Source of the DNA: an uncultured Muribaculaceae bacterium
GTDB lineage: Bacteria > Bacteroidota > Bacteroidia > Bacteroidales > Muribaculaceae
Assembly (NCBI GenBank): GCA_944321725.1
Contig: CALUMI010000006.1
Span: 25,490 to 89,489 of the forward strand
Direction of reading: 5' to 3'
Length of the DNA: 64,000 nt
Part shown: one piece after another, positions 16,327 to 25,538 of the stretch
Numbering within the stretch: the first letter of the stretch is position 1
Layout of the letters: the number at the start of each line of letters is the position of its first letter
Translations under genes and position numbers: made by a program
Notes under the pieces: model-generated
The model's input: only the letters and a program-made list of their open reading frames with translations
What the model was told of the DNA's origin: nothing
Database searches by the model: none

Positions 16327-17184
16327 ATGCAGGATAAAATTTTCAAACTGCTGCTAATCTTATCTGCAATCGTCATACCTCTCATCGGCGGTGGGATAAT
16401 CTACTCGCTCACCGTCGATGCCTCAGGTGCTTTCGAGCATTTCGGATTTTGGCATTTCATTTTTTCCGATGATTGGGTGACGACTGAAGGTAAGGAAAGC
16501 TACGGGGCATTGCCATTCATTACGGGTACCCTCCTCACCACTATATTGGCGTTGCTGATGTGCATACCGTTTTCTTTGCCGGTGGCGCTTTTTACCGGAG
16601 AATATTTTAAGGGGCGGAAAATCGCGACAATATTAAGCACTATTACCGACCTGCTTGCCGGAATTCCTTCCATAATCTATGGTTTGTGGGGATTTTATGC
16701 TTTGCGTCATGTGTTTATGCACCTTAATTTGTCACCGCAAGGTTCCGGAATATTGACAGCGTCATTTGTGCTGTCGATAATGATTGTGCCTTATGCGGCG
16801 TCATTGAGCGCCGAGTTTATAAAGATGGTTCCTTCCGACCTTAAAGAAGGGGCATACGCCATGGGTGCTACCCGCGCGGAAGTGATTAAGCGTGTGGTTT
16901 TCCCGATGGCCGGCTCCGGAATCTTTTCTTCCTATATACTTGCCATAGGAAGGGCTTTGGGAGAAACAATGACTGTCACGATGCTTATCGGAAACACCAA
17001 TCAGATACCTGATACGCTGCGCACAACGGGCAACACAATGGCAAGCATCATCGCCAACCAGTTCGGAGAGGCCGATGGCTTGAAGTTGTCGTCATTGATA
17101 GCGATAGGCCTGTTGCTGTTCCTCATAACGGCGATTATAAATATGATAGGCAAGATACTAATCCGCCGCGCACAACACGTTTAA
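16327..17184 (+). CDS. pstC: Phosphate ABC transporter permease PstC
   Basis: This 285-residue inner-membrane permease has about six transmembrane segments. It carries the phosphate-permease signature ITDLLAGIPSIIYGLWGF and the cytoplasmic EAA-type loop LKEGAYAMGATRAEVIKRVV that contacts PstB. It forms the channel with PstA. It lies 39 bp after pstS and 22 bp before pstA in one operon. Confidence 0.95.
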   Translation: MQDKIFKLLLILSAIVIPLIGGGIIYSLTVDASGAFEHFGFWHFIFSDDWVTTEGKESYGALPFITGTLLTTILALLMCIPFSLPVALFTGEYFKGRKIATILSTITDLLAGIPSIIYGLWGFYALRHVFMHLNLSPQGSGILTASFVLSIMIVPYAASLSAEFIKMVPSDLKEGAYAMGATRAEVIKRVVFPMAGSGIFSSYILAIGRALGETMTVTMLIGNTNQIPDTLRTTGNTMASIIANQFGEADGLKLSSLIAIGLLLFLITAIINMIGKILIRRAQHV

Positions 17185-17206
17185 TCGATTTAAATCAGAT
17201 ATTTCT

Positions 17207-18076
17207 ATGAAATTCAACGATACTATTCGATTAAGAATATTCAAGGACAAACTGCTTTACATCACTGTATGTGTGCTTTCCGGACTGACGGCCATACCTT
17301 TGTTGGCAATACTCGGGGAAGTGCTCGTAAAAGGATGGCGGCAGCTGAATTGGACATTTCTTTCCGAAGCTACGCCCAATGCCTACGAGGCGCTTATGGC
17401 GGCATCTGCCGGTGAGCCTGTGCCGGGTGGGATAGCCAACGGCATAATAGGCACGTTTATAATGCTTTTTCTTGCTGCTGTGGTTGCCATTCCGGTGGGT
17501 GTGTTGTGTGGTGTTTGTCTTGCCGAATACAAGAAAAGTTGGTTCTCGATCTGCGTCAGCTATCTTACCGACTTGTTGCAGGGCACGCCGTCGATTATTA
17601 TAGGAATCATAACCTATATATGGGTTGTAGTGCCGATGAAAGGCTATTCCGCGATAGCCGGAAGTGTGGCTTTGTTCATCATGATGCTTCCTCTGATAAT
17701 CCGCTCTACGGAAGAAACAATGAAAATATTGCCGGAAACGCTTAAGGAGGCCGGCCTTGCGCTTGGAGGAAGCTATTGGCGTGTGATGCTTAAGGTGATG
17801 CTCCCGTCGGCTTTCGGAAGTATATTCACGGGCATATTGTTGGCAATATCGCGTGTGGTCGGTGAGACCGCCCCGTTGATGTTCACGGCTCTCGGCGCGT
17901 CGGCAATCAGTTATAATATAGAAAGGCCGATGTCGGCTGTCCCGTTGCTTATTTGGGAGTTTTTCAACGACCCAAATTTGCAAAGTCTGATATGGGGAGC
18001 GTCGCTCTTCTTGTTGACTTTTGTACTATGTCTTAATTTATTGGCTAAAAGAATCGCAAAAAAATGGAAGATATAA
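17207..18076 (+). CDS. pstA: Phosphate ABC transporter permease PstA
   Basis: The 289-residue partner of PstC has six transmembrane segments. It contains YLTDLLQGTPSIIIGIITY and the EAA loop LKEAGLALGGSYWRVMLKVM, with VVGETAPLMFTALG near the end. Its last 13 nt overlap the start of pstB, which suggests coupled translation. Typical length. Confidence 0.95.
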   Translation: MKFNDTIRLRIFKDKLLYITVCVLSGLTAIPLLAILGEVLVKGWRQLNWTFLSEATPNAYEALMAASAGEPVPGGIANGIIGTFIMLFLAAVVAIPVGVLCGVCLAEYKKSWFSICVSYLTDLLQGTPSIIIGIITYIWVVVPMKGYSAIAGSVALFIMMLPLIIRSTEETMKILPETLKEAGLALGGSYWRVMLKVMLPSAFGSIFTGILLAISRVVGETAPLMFTALGASAISYNIERPMSAVPLLIWEFFNDPNLQSLIWGASLFLLTFVLCLNLLAKRIAKKWKI

Positions 18077-18834
18077 TCAATCCCATACTCCAAATAAAGG
18101 ATGTATGTATTTCATATACAAGCAGTACGATGGCGGTGAAGCATGTCACTGCCGACATCGGTCGCAACAGTATCACGGCGATAATGGGTCCGTCGGGATG
18201 CGGAAAAAGCACGTTGTTGCGAGCTATAAACCGTATGCACGAGTTGTACCGCAATATCCGCGTCACAGGCGAAATCCTTCTTAACGGGGAAAACGTGCTG
18301 CTTATGCAGCCTATGGAAGAACGCCGGCATATAGGCATGGTGTTCCAGCGTCCGAATCCTTTTCCGACGATGAATATCTACGACAATGTGATTGCCGGAT
18401 ACATTTTGAACGGCATCCGTCTTTCACGCAGCCAGAAAGATGAGATAGTGGAACGCAATTTGCGGAATGTGATGCTTTGGGACGAGGTGAAAGACTCGCT
18501 TACCAAGCGTGGCACGTTCCTTTCCGGAGGACAGCAGCAAAGGCTTTGTATCGCCCGCTCTCTTGCTCTGCAGCCGGATATTTTGTTGATGGATGAGCCT
18601 ACTTCGGCTCTCGACCCCATTGCGACAAAGCATATCGAGGAACTTCTTGTTAAATTGAAGAATGAGGTTACCATCCTGATTGTGACTCACAACATGTCGC
18701 AGGCCATGCGTATTTCCGACAGGTCGATGTTCATGTTTCTTGGGGAACTTATTGAATACGACGATACCAAGAAAATGTTTGAAAGTCCCGTTGATGAGCG
18801 CACGCGGGCATATCTCACAGGGAAAATGGGCTGA
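18064..18834 (+). CDS. pstB: Phosphate ABC transporter ATPase PstB
   Basis: This 256-residue ATPase powers phosphate import. Visible are Walker A GPSGCGKST, the Q-loop in GMVFQRPNPFPTMN (typical for PstB), the signature LSGGQQQRLCIARS, Walker B ILLMDEPTSALD and switch His in VTHNMSQAMR. It overlaps pstA by 13 nt. A terminator at 18889 ends the operon here, so the phoU gene that usually follows pstB is not in this operon. Confidence 0.97.
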   Translation: MEDIINPILQIKDVCISYTSSTMAVKHVTADIGRNSITAIMGPSGCGKSTLLRAINRMHELYRNIRVTGEILLNGENVLLMQPMEERRHIGMVFQRPNPFPTMNIYDNVIAGYILNGIRLSRSQKDEIVERNLRNVMLWDEVKDSLTKRGTFLSGGQQQRLCIARSLALQPDILLMDEPTSALDPIATKHIEELLVKLKNEVTILIVTHNMSQAMRISDRSMFMFLGELIEYDDTKKMFESPVDERTRAYLTGKMG

Positions 18835-18888
18835 TTCATTACTGTTTTGCTATTTCGGCAACGGCCCATTTACAATCACTGTAACCGG

Positions 18889-18921
18889 TCCGGCAACAAC
18901 ACCCGCTGTTGCCGGATTTTT
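18889..18921 (+). terminator. Intrinsic terminator of the pst operon
   Basis: TCCGGCAACA (18889-18898) pairs perfectly with TGTTGCCGGA (18907-18916), followed by five T. Confidence 0.9.
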
Positions 18922-18923
18922 AT

Positions 18924-18954
18924 TTTGCGAAAATCGGTTTTTGTTGTAATTTTG
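18924..18954 (+). promoter_or_regulatory. Full Bacteroidota promoter for the acyltransferase gene
   Basis: TTTG at 18924-18927, exactly 19 bp spacer, TAATTTTG at 18947-18954: a consensus promoter. The start codon is 22 nt downstream. Confidence 0.8.
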
Positions 18955-18976
18955 CGCGATTTTTCAATCCGGCATA

Positions 18977-19981
18977 ATGAAAGAGCGTGATTTGAGGATA
19001 GATGTGCTGAAGGGCATCGGGATAATTTGTGTGGTGTGGGCTCACTTGCGCGGGTATTTCGACATGGAGATATACATATTCCACATGCCTATTTTCTTTT
19101 TCTTGTCCGGAATGTTTTTCCATAACAGGAAAGATTTTCTGATAAAACGTTTCCGCTCGCTTATAGTGCCTTTTTTGTTGTACACTTTGCTGTTCTCGTT
19201 GCTGTTTTATTTGCAGGGCGGCGCTTGGATGAAGCCTCTGCACAGATTTACGTTATGGTATCCGGCCGGAATTGTCGGACCTTTATGGTTTTTAATAGCA
19301 TTGTTTAATATCAGCGTTGTCTATTATTTGTTGGACTGCCTCATAAAGCGCGATTTGTGGCTGTTGCTATCGGCATTTGCCATTGGGCTGCTGTTTTATT
19401 ATTATGATGTGGATTTGCCTTTTTATTTAAGGCAGTCGTGCTATGCGCTGCCGTTTTATGCGCTTGGCCGTTTTATGCGAGGCAGAAAATATACGGATAT
19501 GGGGATGAGTGGCAGAGTGCTGTCGGTTGCCGCGGTGGTTTTTGCCGTGACGGTTGCCTATTGCCGCATCAACAATTTCCGGTTCGACATACTCTGTGCT
19601 TATCTTCCGTCGAACGCGCTGTTGTTCTATGGAGGGGCTACATCGGCAATCTTGCTTCTGCTAAATATAAAATATTTTTCTGTCAACACGCTGTCATGCC
19701 GTATTTTGTCGTCGTTTGGCAGGCACTCTCTCGCAATTATGGCACTTCACATGCCTTACATGTTTTTTCTCAGGAGGCAGATATTCCGGTTGCATTTGTT
19801 TGAGTCGCCTGTCGCGAATACGGTGGGCACGTTTTTTCTGACTTTCATAATAATAATTGCGGGCTCATATTTGCTTGCTTTGCTTATCGATGCCGCTGTC
19901 AGATGGTTGAGGCAAACGCCAACGAGAAAATTCTCACCTTGTATGCGCCTGCCGCTTCCAACACGTCGCAGCATACGGTAA
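18977..19981 (+). CDS. Acyltransferase family 3 membrane protein (OafA/YrhL-like)
   Basis: This 334-residue polytopic protein has about ten transmembrane segments. The N-terminus (RIDVLKGIGIICVVWAHLRG) carries the His of the acyltransferase-3 family, followed by IFHMPIFFFLSGMFF. These enzymes acetylate or succinylate surface sugars or peptidoglycan-linked glycans; the acceptor here is unknown. The last 83 nt (19899-19981) overlap comF on the other strand, and the final 25 residues are basic and not membrane-like. The gene may have lost an earlier stop, or the family's C-terminus simply varies. Confidence 0.85.
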   Translation: MKERDLRIDVLKGIGIICVVWAHLRGYFDMEIYIFHMPIFFFLSGMFFHNRKDFLIKRFRSLIVPFLLYTLLFSLLFYLQGGAWMKPLHRFTLWYPAGIVGPLWFLIALFNISVVYYLLDCLIKRDLWLLLSAFAIGLLFYYYDVDLPFYLRQSCYALPFYALGRFMRGRKYTDMGMSGRVLSVAAVVFAVTVAYCRINNFRFDILCAYLPSNALLFYGGATSAILLLLNIKYFSVNTLSCRILSSFGRHSLAIMALHMPYMFFLRRQIFRLHLFESPVANTVGTFFLTFIIIIAGSYLLALLIDAAVRWLRQTPTRKFSPCMRLPLPTRRSIR

Positions 19982-20585
19982 GTGTAGCTCCTGTTGTGAT
20001 TACGTCGTCGACCAAGACAATGGATTTGTCTGTTACATCCTCTGTGGCTACGAATACACCCTCTACGTTTTTCCTTCGCTCGTCGGTTGACTTGTGGGTT
20101 TGCGTTGAATGTGGATACGCGGCATACAGCGCCTCTTCTGTCCTTATTCCTGTGGCGGCTGATATTCCTTTCGCTATGTATAGGCTTTGATTGTATCCGC
20201 GTTGGTGGATTTTCGATTTGTGCAAGGGTACGGGGACAATCATGTCGATTCCTTCGAAATATCCTTCCGGTATGAGCTCTTTTGTGAAACGTCCGGCAAG
20301 GTAGCTTCCCATGTCCGGACAGTTGCGGTATTTGATGTCTTTTATTATCTCGGAATAAGGACTTTGGCGGTTGTAATGAAAATAGGATACAGCCGATTCC
20401 ACCAATTTGCTGCCGATAAACAAATCTCCAACTTCATTTTTAATGCCGTTGGCTATTGATACACGCGGCAGCCCGGCAAGGCATTGCATGCACAGATATT
20501 GCTCGCTCTCGGCAAGAGCTTTGTCACACACGGAGCAGCATCGCGGGAAAAACAGGTTCCAAACACTTTTTAATGCGCGTATCAT
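19899..20585 (-). CDS. ComF-family phosphoribosyltransferase-like protein
   Basis: The 228-residue protein has a zinc-ribbon N-terminus (Cys16, Cys17, Cys20, Cys32, Cys35) and a phosphoribosyltransferase domain with the PRPP-binding motif IVLVDDVITTGATL (about 190-203). ComF relatives (GntX) take part in DNA uptake or use of external DNA in some bacteria; the biochemical role is unsettled. It shares the minus strand with recX and prmC (12 bp to recX) and probably their transcript. Its 3' end overlaps the convergent acyltransferase gene by 83 nt. Confidence 0.9.
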   Translation of the reverse strand: MIRALKSVWNLFFPRCCSVCDKALAESEQYLCMQCLAGLPRVSIANGIKNEVGDLFIGSKLVESAVSYFHYNRQSPYSEIIKDIKYRNCPDMGSYLAGRFTKELIPEGYFEGIDMIVPVPLHKSKIHQRGYNQSLYIAKGISAATGIRTEEALYAAYPHSTQTHKSTDERRKNVEGVFVATEDVTDKSIVLVDDVITTGATLTVCCDVLEAAGAYKVRIFSLAFASTI

Positions 20586-20597
20586 ACTGTCAGGATA

Positions 20598-21101
20598 TCA
20601 GATTTCATCGGGTGCTTCTATCTCTTCTCCTTCTGCTATCATTTTATTGACGGCAGCTGTTACGATAGTTGTTTCAAACCCGCGCGAAACAGCGTACCGG
20701 CATAATGCGATTTTTTGTTTATATGGGTCTTTTTCGGTCAAGGTTTTGAGCTTGGATAAAAGCAGCCGCTTTAGCGTATCGGAATATTCCTGCGGGTTAA
20801 TATTTCCGATGGCCTCCTTTATGAGCTCATTGCCTATCCCGTTGATTTTAAGATAGTATCTTATTTTATTGCGTCCCCAACTGTTGAGATTGAACTTGTC
20901 ATACACAAAAGTTTGCGCAAACCGTTCCTCATTTATATAGTTTTCTTCCGCGAGCCTGTCTGTGATAAGTTTTGCCATGTCGCGTGATATTCCCCAACGG
21001 CACATTTTGCCGATTAGCTCCACCTTTGAATATTCTGTCTTTGCGCACAGCGACGCGCATTTCACTAAGGCGTCATTGTATGTCATCGTTTTTTTTGCCA
21101 T
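20598..21101 (-). CDS. recX: Regulatory protein RecX
   Basis: The 167-residue helical protein has the three-helix RecX repeats: the region KTEYSKVELIGKMCRWGI, then LAEENYINEERFAQTFVYDK and the WGRNKIRYYLKINGI motif. RecX binds RecA filaments and limits recombination. It lies 3 bp after prmC and 12 bp before comF on the minus strand. recA itself is not in the window. Confidence 0.88.
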   Translation of the reverse strand: MAKKTMTYNDALVKCASLCAKTEYSKVELIGKMCRWGISRDMAKLITDRLAEENYINEERFAQTFVYDKFNLNSWGRNKIRYYLKINGIGNELIKEAIGNINPQEYSDTLKRLLLSKLKTLTEKDPYKQKIALCRYAVSRGFETTIVTAAVNKMIAEGEEIEAPDEI

Positions 21102-21104
21102 CTC

Positions 21105-21965
21105 TCAATTTTGTTTGTCAGCCCGGGCGAAACGCCATAATCCTTGCATGTCGCGTGACAGTTCGATGCTCCCGTAGCCGTAGTGTTTTAATAATTCCGT
21201 GATTTCATCAGGAAAACGGCTGTTAATCTCAAAGTAGATTCTTCCGCCGTTTTTTAAAGCCGATTTGCCGTAATTCGACAAAGCTCTGTAAAATTTCAGA
21301 GGGTCATTGTCGGGTACAAATAATGCTGTTTGCGGCTCGTAGTCGAGCACATTCTTGTCCATTTGCCTTTTTTCGCTTTCCGCGATGTAAGGCGGGTTGC
21401 TGACAATGATGTCGTATGCGTTTTGCGCCGCGGGCATGTCGGTAATGTCGCATTTGTGGAAGTTGACTTTGGCTTTTAGCGTTTGTGCGTTGCGCCGTGC
21501 CACGTCAAGAGCGTTCTCTGAGATGTCGATTGCGTCTACTGTAGGAAATTTCATCGCCAAAGCCAAAGAAATGGCTATGCACCCGCTTCCTGTCCCGGCA
21601 TCAAGCACTTTAAGGTCGGATTCTTTGTTCTCGTCGATTATCATGTCGACAAGCTCTTCTGTTTCCGGGCGAGGAATAAGGACAGACCCGTCCACATAAA
21701 AATTGTGTCCGTGAAAATATGTGTTGTTGAATATATATTGTATGGGACGGCGGTCGAGCAGTTCGATGACTACTTTATTTATTTTTTCGACAATAAAATC
21801 CGGCAAAACAGTATCTTTGCGGAGAAGAATGTCGACAGTGTCATAGTGCAACAGTTGGCGGAATATGATTTTCACAAAACCGTCGATTTCGCCTTGAGGG
21901 TATGCCGGTGACAAAGATTTCTTTATCTCGCGTATCGATTGCTCCAATGTCTGTTGTGCGTTCAT
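21105..21965 (-). CDS. prmC: Release factor glutamine methyltransferase PrmC (HemK)
   Basis: PrmC methylates the Gln of the GGQ motif of peptide release factors. The 286-residue protein, read from the ATG at 21965, has the helical N-terminal domain, the SAM-binding LKVLDAGTGSGCIAISLA and the catalytic NPPY in IIVSNPPYIAE. The longer open frame upstream overlaps ribD and is not used. The probable -7 box ends only 5 nt upstream of the ATG, so the mRNA may be nearly leaderless. It heads prmC-recX-comF. Confidence 0.95.
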   Translation of the reverse strand: MNAQQTLEQSIREIKKSLSPAYPQGEIDGFVKIIFRQLLHYDTVDILLRKDTVLPDFIVEKINKVVIELLDRRPIQYIFNNTYFHGHNFYVDGSVLIPRPETEELVDMIIDENKESDLKVLDAGTGSGCIAISLALAMKFPTVDAIDISENALDVARRNAQTLKAKVNFHKCDITDMPAAQNAYDIIVSNPPYIAESEKRQMDKNVLDYEPQTALFVPDNDPLKFYRALSNYGKSALKNGGRIYFEINSRFPDEITELLKHYGYGSIELSRDMQGLWRFARADKQN

Positions 21966-21970
21966 GAACT

Positions 21971-21978
21971 CAAAGATA
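21971..21978 (-). promoter_or_regulatory. -7 promoter box for prmC-recX-comF
   Basis: TATCTTTG on the minus strand, an exact match, 5 nt from the prmC ATG. Transcription should begin at or just before the start codon. It lies in a 31-bp space shared with divergent ribD. Confidence 0.65.
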
Positions 21979-21996
21979 AGAAAATTATCATAATAA

Positions 21997-23058
21997 ATGG
22001 AAATAAAGGAAAAATATATGTTGCGGGCCTTGCAACTTGCGAAACTCGGCGAAGGCAATGTGTCGCCTAATCCTATGGTTGGCGCGGTTGTGGTTGCCGG
22101 CGGCAGAATAATAGGAGAGGGGTTTCACCGCCGGTACGGTGAGGCTCACGCGGAGGTCAACGCGATAGGCTCTGTTGCGGATTCTGATTTGTGTCTGCTG
22201 AAAGACTCGACATTGTATGTCACTCTTGAGCCGTGCTCGCATTATGGAAAAACTCCTCCTTGCAGCCGGCTGATTATTGACAGGCAAATACCGCGTGTCG
22301 TTGTGGGGTGTATGGATCCTTTTAAGGCTGTCAGCGGCAGAGGTGTGAAAATGCTGCGTGAGGCCGGGTGCGACGTAGTGACAGGAGTGCTTGAGGACGA
22401 ATGCCGTAAATTGAATGAAAAATTCATGACTGCCCATACGTTACACCGCCCGTATATATTGCTGAAATGGGCGGAGAGCAGCGACGGATATATTGACAAG
22501 CCGCGCACAGCCGGTCAGTCGCCTGTGAAATTTTCCACTGCGGTCACTAATGCCGTTGTCCATAAGTTGCGCTCGGAATACGACGCTGTCATGGTCGGTT
22601 CGCGGACTGTTGTGGCAGACAATCCGTTGCTGACGGTGAGAAAATGGTATGGCAGGAATCCTGTGAGGATTGTGCTCGACCGTGGGCATGTGGTTGATTC
22701 CGGCAGCAGGATATTTTCCGGAGATTCGCAAACCATTGTCTTTACAAAGGGGAGCAAGCACCGTCCGTGTGAAGTGGTGATTCCCGACGAAGAGAGTGAC
22801 GTGCTTGGCTTTGTCTGCTCATATCTGTATGGACAGGGGATAACATCTCTGTTGGTTGAGGGAGGCTCTGTGCTGTTGCAAAATTTCATTGATGAAAATT
22901 TATGGGACGAGATAAGAGTGGAGCGGAGTACGCTGACTTTGGGCGATGGAGTGCGCGCGCCGTTGCTCCCTTATGGATTGTATTGCGGGTCGGAGCGGCT
23001 TGACGGTAATGAAATAGTGCGGATAAAAAACCATAAAACAGGAAAATTGGCGATATAA
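21997..23058 (+). CDS. ribD: Bifunctional riboflavin biosynthesis deaminase/reductase RibD
   Basis: RibD performs the second and third steps of riboflavin synthesis. The 353-residue protein has a cytidine-deaminase-type zinc domain (His51-Ala-Glu53, then Cys80 and Cys89 in EPCSHYGKTPPC). The C-terminal reductase domain (about 150-350) shows KWAESSDGYID, VMVGSRTVVADNPLLTVR and LLVEGGSVLLQNF. Length is normal. The ATG at 21997 fits the usual N-terminus (EKYMLRALQLA). No FMN riboswitch fits in the 31-bp gap upstream, and other rib genes are not nearby. Confidence 0.96.
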   Translation: MEIKEKYMLRALQLAKLGEGNVSPNPMVGAVVVAGGRIIGEGFHRRYGEAHAEVNAIGSVADSDLCLLKDSTLYVTLEPCSHYGKTPPCSRLIIDRQIPRVVVGCMDPFKAVSGRGVKMLREAGCDVVTGVLEDECRKLNEKFMTAHTLHRPYILLKWAESSDGYIDKPRTAGQSPVKFSTAVTNAVVHKLRSEYDAVMVGSRTVVADNPLLTVRKWYGRNPVRIVLDRGHVVDSGSRIFSGDSQTIVFTKGSKHRPCEVVIPDEESDVLGFVCSYLYGQGITSLLVEGGSVLLQNFIDENLWDEIRVERSTLTLGDGVRAPLLPYGLYCGSERLDGNEIVRIKNHKTGKLAI

Positions 23059-23196
23059 TGCAGCGATTAATCGTATTTGCGTTTCAGTTTGATTGATAAC
23101 AGCTAATTTTATGGCGGCAAATGATTGGCGGCGGTCATTTTTGCTTTAGTTTGACTGTTTAACATTAATTCTTTTTACTCGTTTATAAATTAGTTA

Positions 23197-23204
23197 TAAA
23201 TTTG
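23197..23204 (+). promoter_or_regulatory. -7 promoter box for the DUF6242 gene
   Basis: TAAATTTG, an exact TAnnTTTG match, 25 nt before the ATG at 23230. No clear -33. Confidence 0.55.
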
Positions 23205-23229
23205 CACTTTAAATTAAAGCAGGTATAGA

Positions 23230-24759
23230 ATGAAGAAAATAATTCCAATATATGCGGCGCTTACAGTGCTGGCGCTATTTATGTCGATGTCGTGTAATGA
23301 TGCTACCGAAGGTGATGACGAGCCGATTGTGCTGTCGTCGAACACGTTGGTGTCGGCTTTCTCGTTGACTGAGAATGATTCTGTCATAGCCGATCTTGAC
23401 TCGTTGCATTTTACAATCGATGTCGACAATCGCCTTATCTATAACGCGGATTCTTTGCCTAAGGGCACCAAGATAAATCGCTTGGTGGCGAACATATCTT
23501 TTTATTCCACTTCATCTACCGGTACAATTCGCATATCAGGAGCGTCGACAATGGAGGATACCACTTATACATATAACAGTTCGGCAAACGACAGTATCGA
23601 TTTCACGGGAAATGTGTATCTGACTGTGAATGCCGCAGATGGAATATCGTCAAGAGAATACCGTTTGCAGGTAAATGTGCATCAAATGGAGTCGGACTCG
23701 TTGTATTGGAACAGGTTGTCGCGCCGAAATTTACCGGCAAGATCCTCTGAATTGGTAAATCAAAAGACTGTACAAAAGGGTGACGCTCTTTTCTGCCTTG
23801 TTGAGGAGGAAAAAGGATATACCATCTCATCTACGTCCGACCCATATTCAAACGATTGGGACATATCGGCTGTGGAGTTCGGTTTCACGCCTGTTGTCGG
23901 CAGCTTTGCGGCTACTGACGGCGCGCTGTACATACTTTCGGATGAAAATAATCTTTACACATCGGCCGACGGTGGCGCGACATGGACAGACACAGGCAAA
24001 AGCTGTTATTCGCTTATAGGAGGATATGAAAGCATGCTGCTTTGCGTAAGCGAGGAGAATGGAGTTTTCTATCATGACATATATGAGCCGGGTGCGGATC
24101 ATTCACGCTATGAGATTGAGGATGATTTTCCCATAAGCGGATTCTCACAATGCGTGCGGCTTGCCAATGAATGGAGCTTGGGCGAACAAGTGCTGTTTAT
24201 AGGCGGCACTATGAGTGACGGGCGGCCTAACGGATGCGTTTGGGGCTTTGACGGCTCTAATTGGGGCAAGATAAGCCGTATTCCAATTCCGGCACTGTCG
24301 GGAGTCACGTTGATACACTATTACTATTTTACGGGCTCTTATTATGACGTGCGGCAATATCCTGTCTGGCTTGCGATAGGAGGGCGTGACGGCGATGGCA
24401 ATGTGACCGACAACGTATATATCTCTTACGACAACGGTGTGACTTGGTCGCTTGGCGATGAGCTGCTGCAACTGCCTGATTACATCGCGCCGTTTTTCAA
24501 TGCGCAGGCTTTTGTCTACAATACTACCATGCGGCAAACGAGAGCGCTTGCCACAGAATGGGAATCAATGCCGTCCAAAAAATTGCCTTTCTGGTGGACT
24601 GTCGCTGGCAATATGGCTCAAACGAGAGCCGTTACCGACGCTACCGAGTGGGAATGTCCTTACATTTATATGTTCGGAGGCATAAACGCCAATGGCATGC
24701 TGATGAACAATGTTTGGAGAGGAGTGGTCAACAGACTTACTTTCAAGCCTGTGGTTTAA
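23230..24759 (+). CDS. DUF6242 lipoprotein with kelch/BNR-like propeller
   Basis: The 509-residue protein has a lipoprotein signal (lipobox MSMSCN, Cys22). An N-terminal beta-sandwich (about 40-150) has SAFSLTENDSVIADLDSLHF and EYRLQVNVHQ. A propeller-like half of about 350 residues repeats 'DG... YISYDNGVTW'-type BNR/sialidase-fold strands and ends FGGINANGMLMNNVWRG. This matches the DUF6242 family of Bacteroidales, whose function is unknown. No catalytic arginine triad of sialidases is evident. It is probably exposed on the surface or in the periplasm. Confidence 0.82.
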   Translation: MKKIIPIYAALTVLALFMSMSCNDATEGDDEPIVLSSNTLVSAFSLTENDSVIADLDSLHFTIDVDNRLIYNADSLPKGTKINRLVANISFYSTSSTGTIRISGASTMEDTTYTYNSSANDSIDFTGNVYLTVNAADGISSREYRLQVNVHQMESDSLYWNRLSRRNLPARSSELVNQKTVQKGDALFCLVEEEKGYTISSTSDPYSNDWDISAVEFGFTPVVGSFAATDGALYILSDENNLYTSADGGATWTDTGKSCYSLIGGYESMLLCVSEENGVFYHDIYEPGADHSRYEIEDDFPISGFSQCVRLANEWSLGEQVLFIGGTMSDGRPNGCVWGFDGSNWGKISRIPIPALSGVTLIHYYYFTGSYYDVRQYPVWLAIGGRDGDGNVTDNVYISYDNGVTWSLGDELLQLPDYIAPFFNAQAFVYNTTMRQTRALATEWESMPSKKLPFWWTVAGNMAQTRAVTDATEWECPYIYMFGGINANGMLMNNVWRGVVNRLTFKPVV

Positions 24760-24832
24760 AAACATGCCCGGTAGTTTTGACGATGGTATACTTAATGAGG
24801 CCTTTTATCGTTTTATATAAAAAATATGATTT

Positions 24833-25519
24833 ATGCGTATATCGGTCATAAGATATAGAGAACGGTTAAAGGCGATTGTTTTGGCAATAGTATTCATAAT
24901 GCCGGAGTGCATCGTTGGACAGGACTATCGGTTTGAGGCAGGAGGCGGATTGGGCATTGGCGGATATCTTGGAGATGTCAACCAGAGCAATGTGTTGAAA
25001 AATCCGGGTTTTGGCGGAGAGGCTTTTTTTAGGTACCTCATAAATAAGAGATTTGCGGTGAAAGCTGGGCTTTCAACGTCGGGCATAAGTGGAAATACCG
25101 CTGATTTCGACAATAAGTTTCCTGACGGCGCACAGTATTCGTTCTCCGCAAGGTATTACGACGCGGCAGTTGCCTTTGAGTTCAATTTCCTGAATTTCGG
25201 GATGAACGACGACTATCGCAAGCTGAAAAGAATTTCGCCGTATCTTTCTTTGGGAATAGGCGGCGCTTATTCGAGCTGCAAGGCTTTTGCGCTTAACATA
25301 CCGATAGGTTTTGGCGCAAAATATAAGATAAGCCGCCGGTGGAATTTGGGGCTTGAAATGCGTGCCCGGATGATGCTTGGCGACAAAATCGACGGATTGA
25401 CGGATTTGCGGGGTATGAAAAGCTCGTTTATGAAGAATACCGACTGGTGTCCGACGCTGATGCTGTCTGTTTCCTACGAATTTGGAGAGATTTGCAAAGT
25501 ATGCCACTATGTCGATTAA
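24833..25519 (+). CDS. DUF6089 outer-membrane beta-barrel protein
   Basis: This 228-residue protein has an N-terminal signal region and alternating beta-barrel strands (YRFEAGGGLGIGGYLGDVNQ, ISPYLSLGIGGAYSS, LMLSVSYEFGE). DUF6089 proteins regularly precede uppS and bamA in this phylum, as here (19 bp to uppS). A porin-like or assembly-related role in the outer membrane is likely but unproven. Confidence 0.85.
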   Translation: MRISVIRYRERLKAIVLAIVFIMPECIVGQDYRFEAGGGLGIGGYLGDVNQSNVLKNPGFGGEAFFRYLINKRFAVKAGLSTSGISGNTADFDNKFPDGAQYSFSARYYDAAVAFEFNFLNFGMNDDYRKLKRISPYLSLGIGGAYSSCKAFALNIPIGFGAKYKISRRWNLGLEMRARMMLGDKIDGLTDLRGMKSSFMKNTDWCPTLMLSVSYEFGEICKVCHYVD

Positions 25520-25538
25520 AAAATGAATGATTGGCTGT

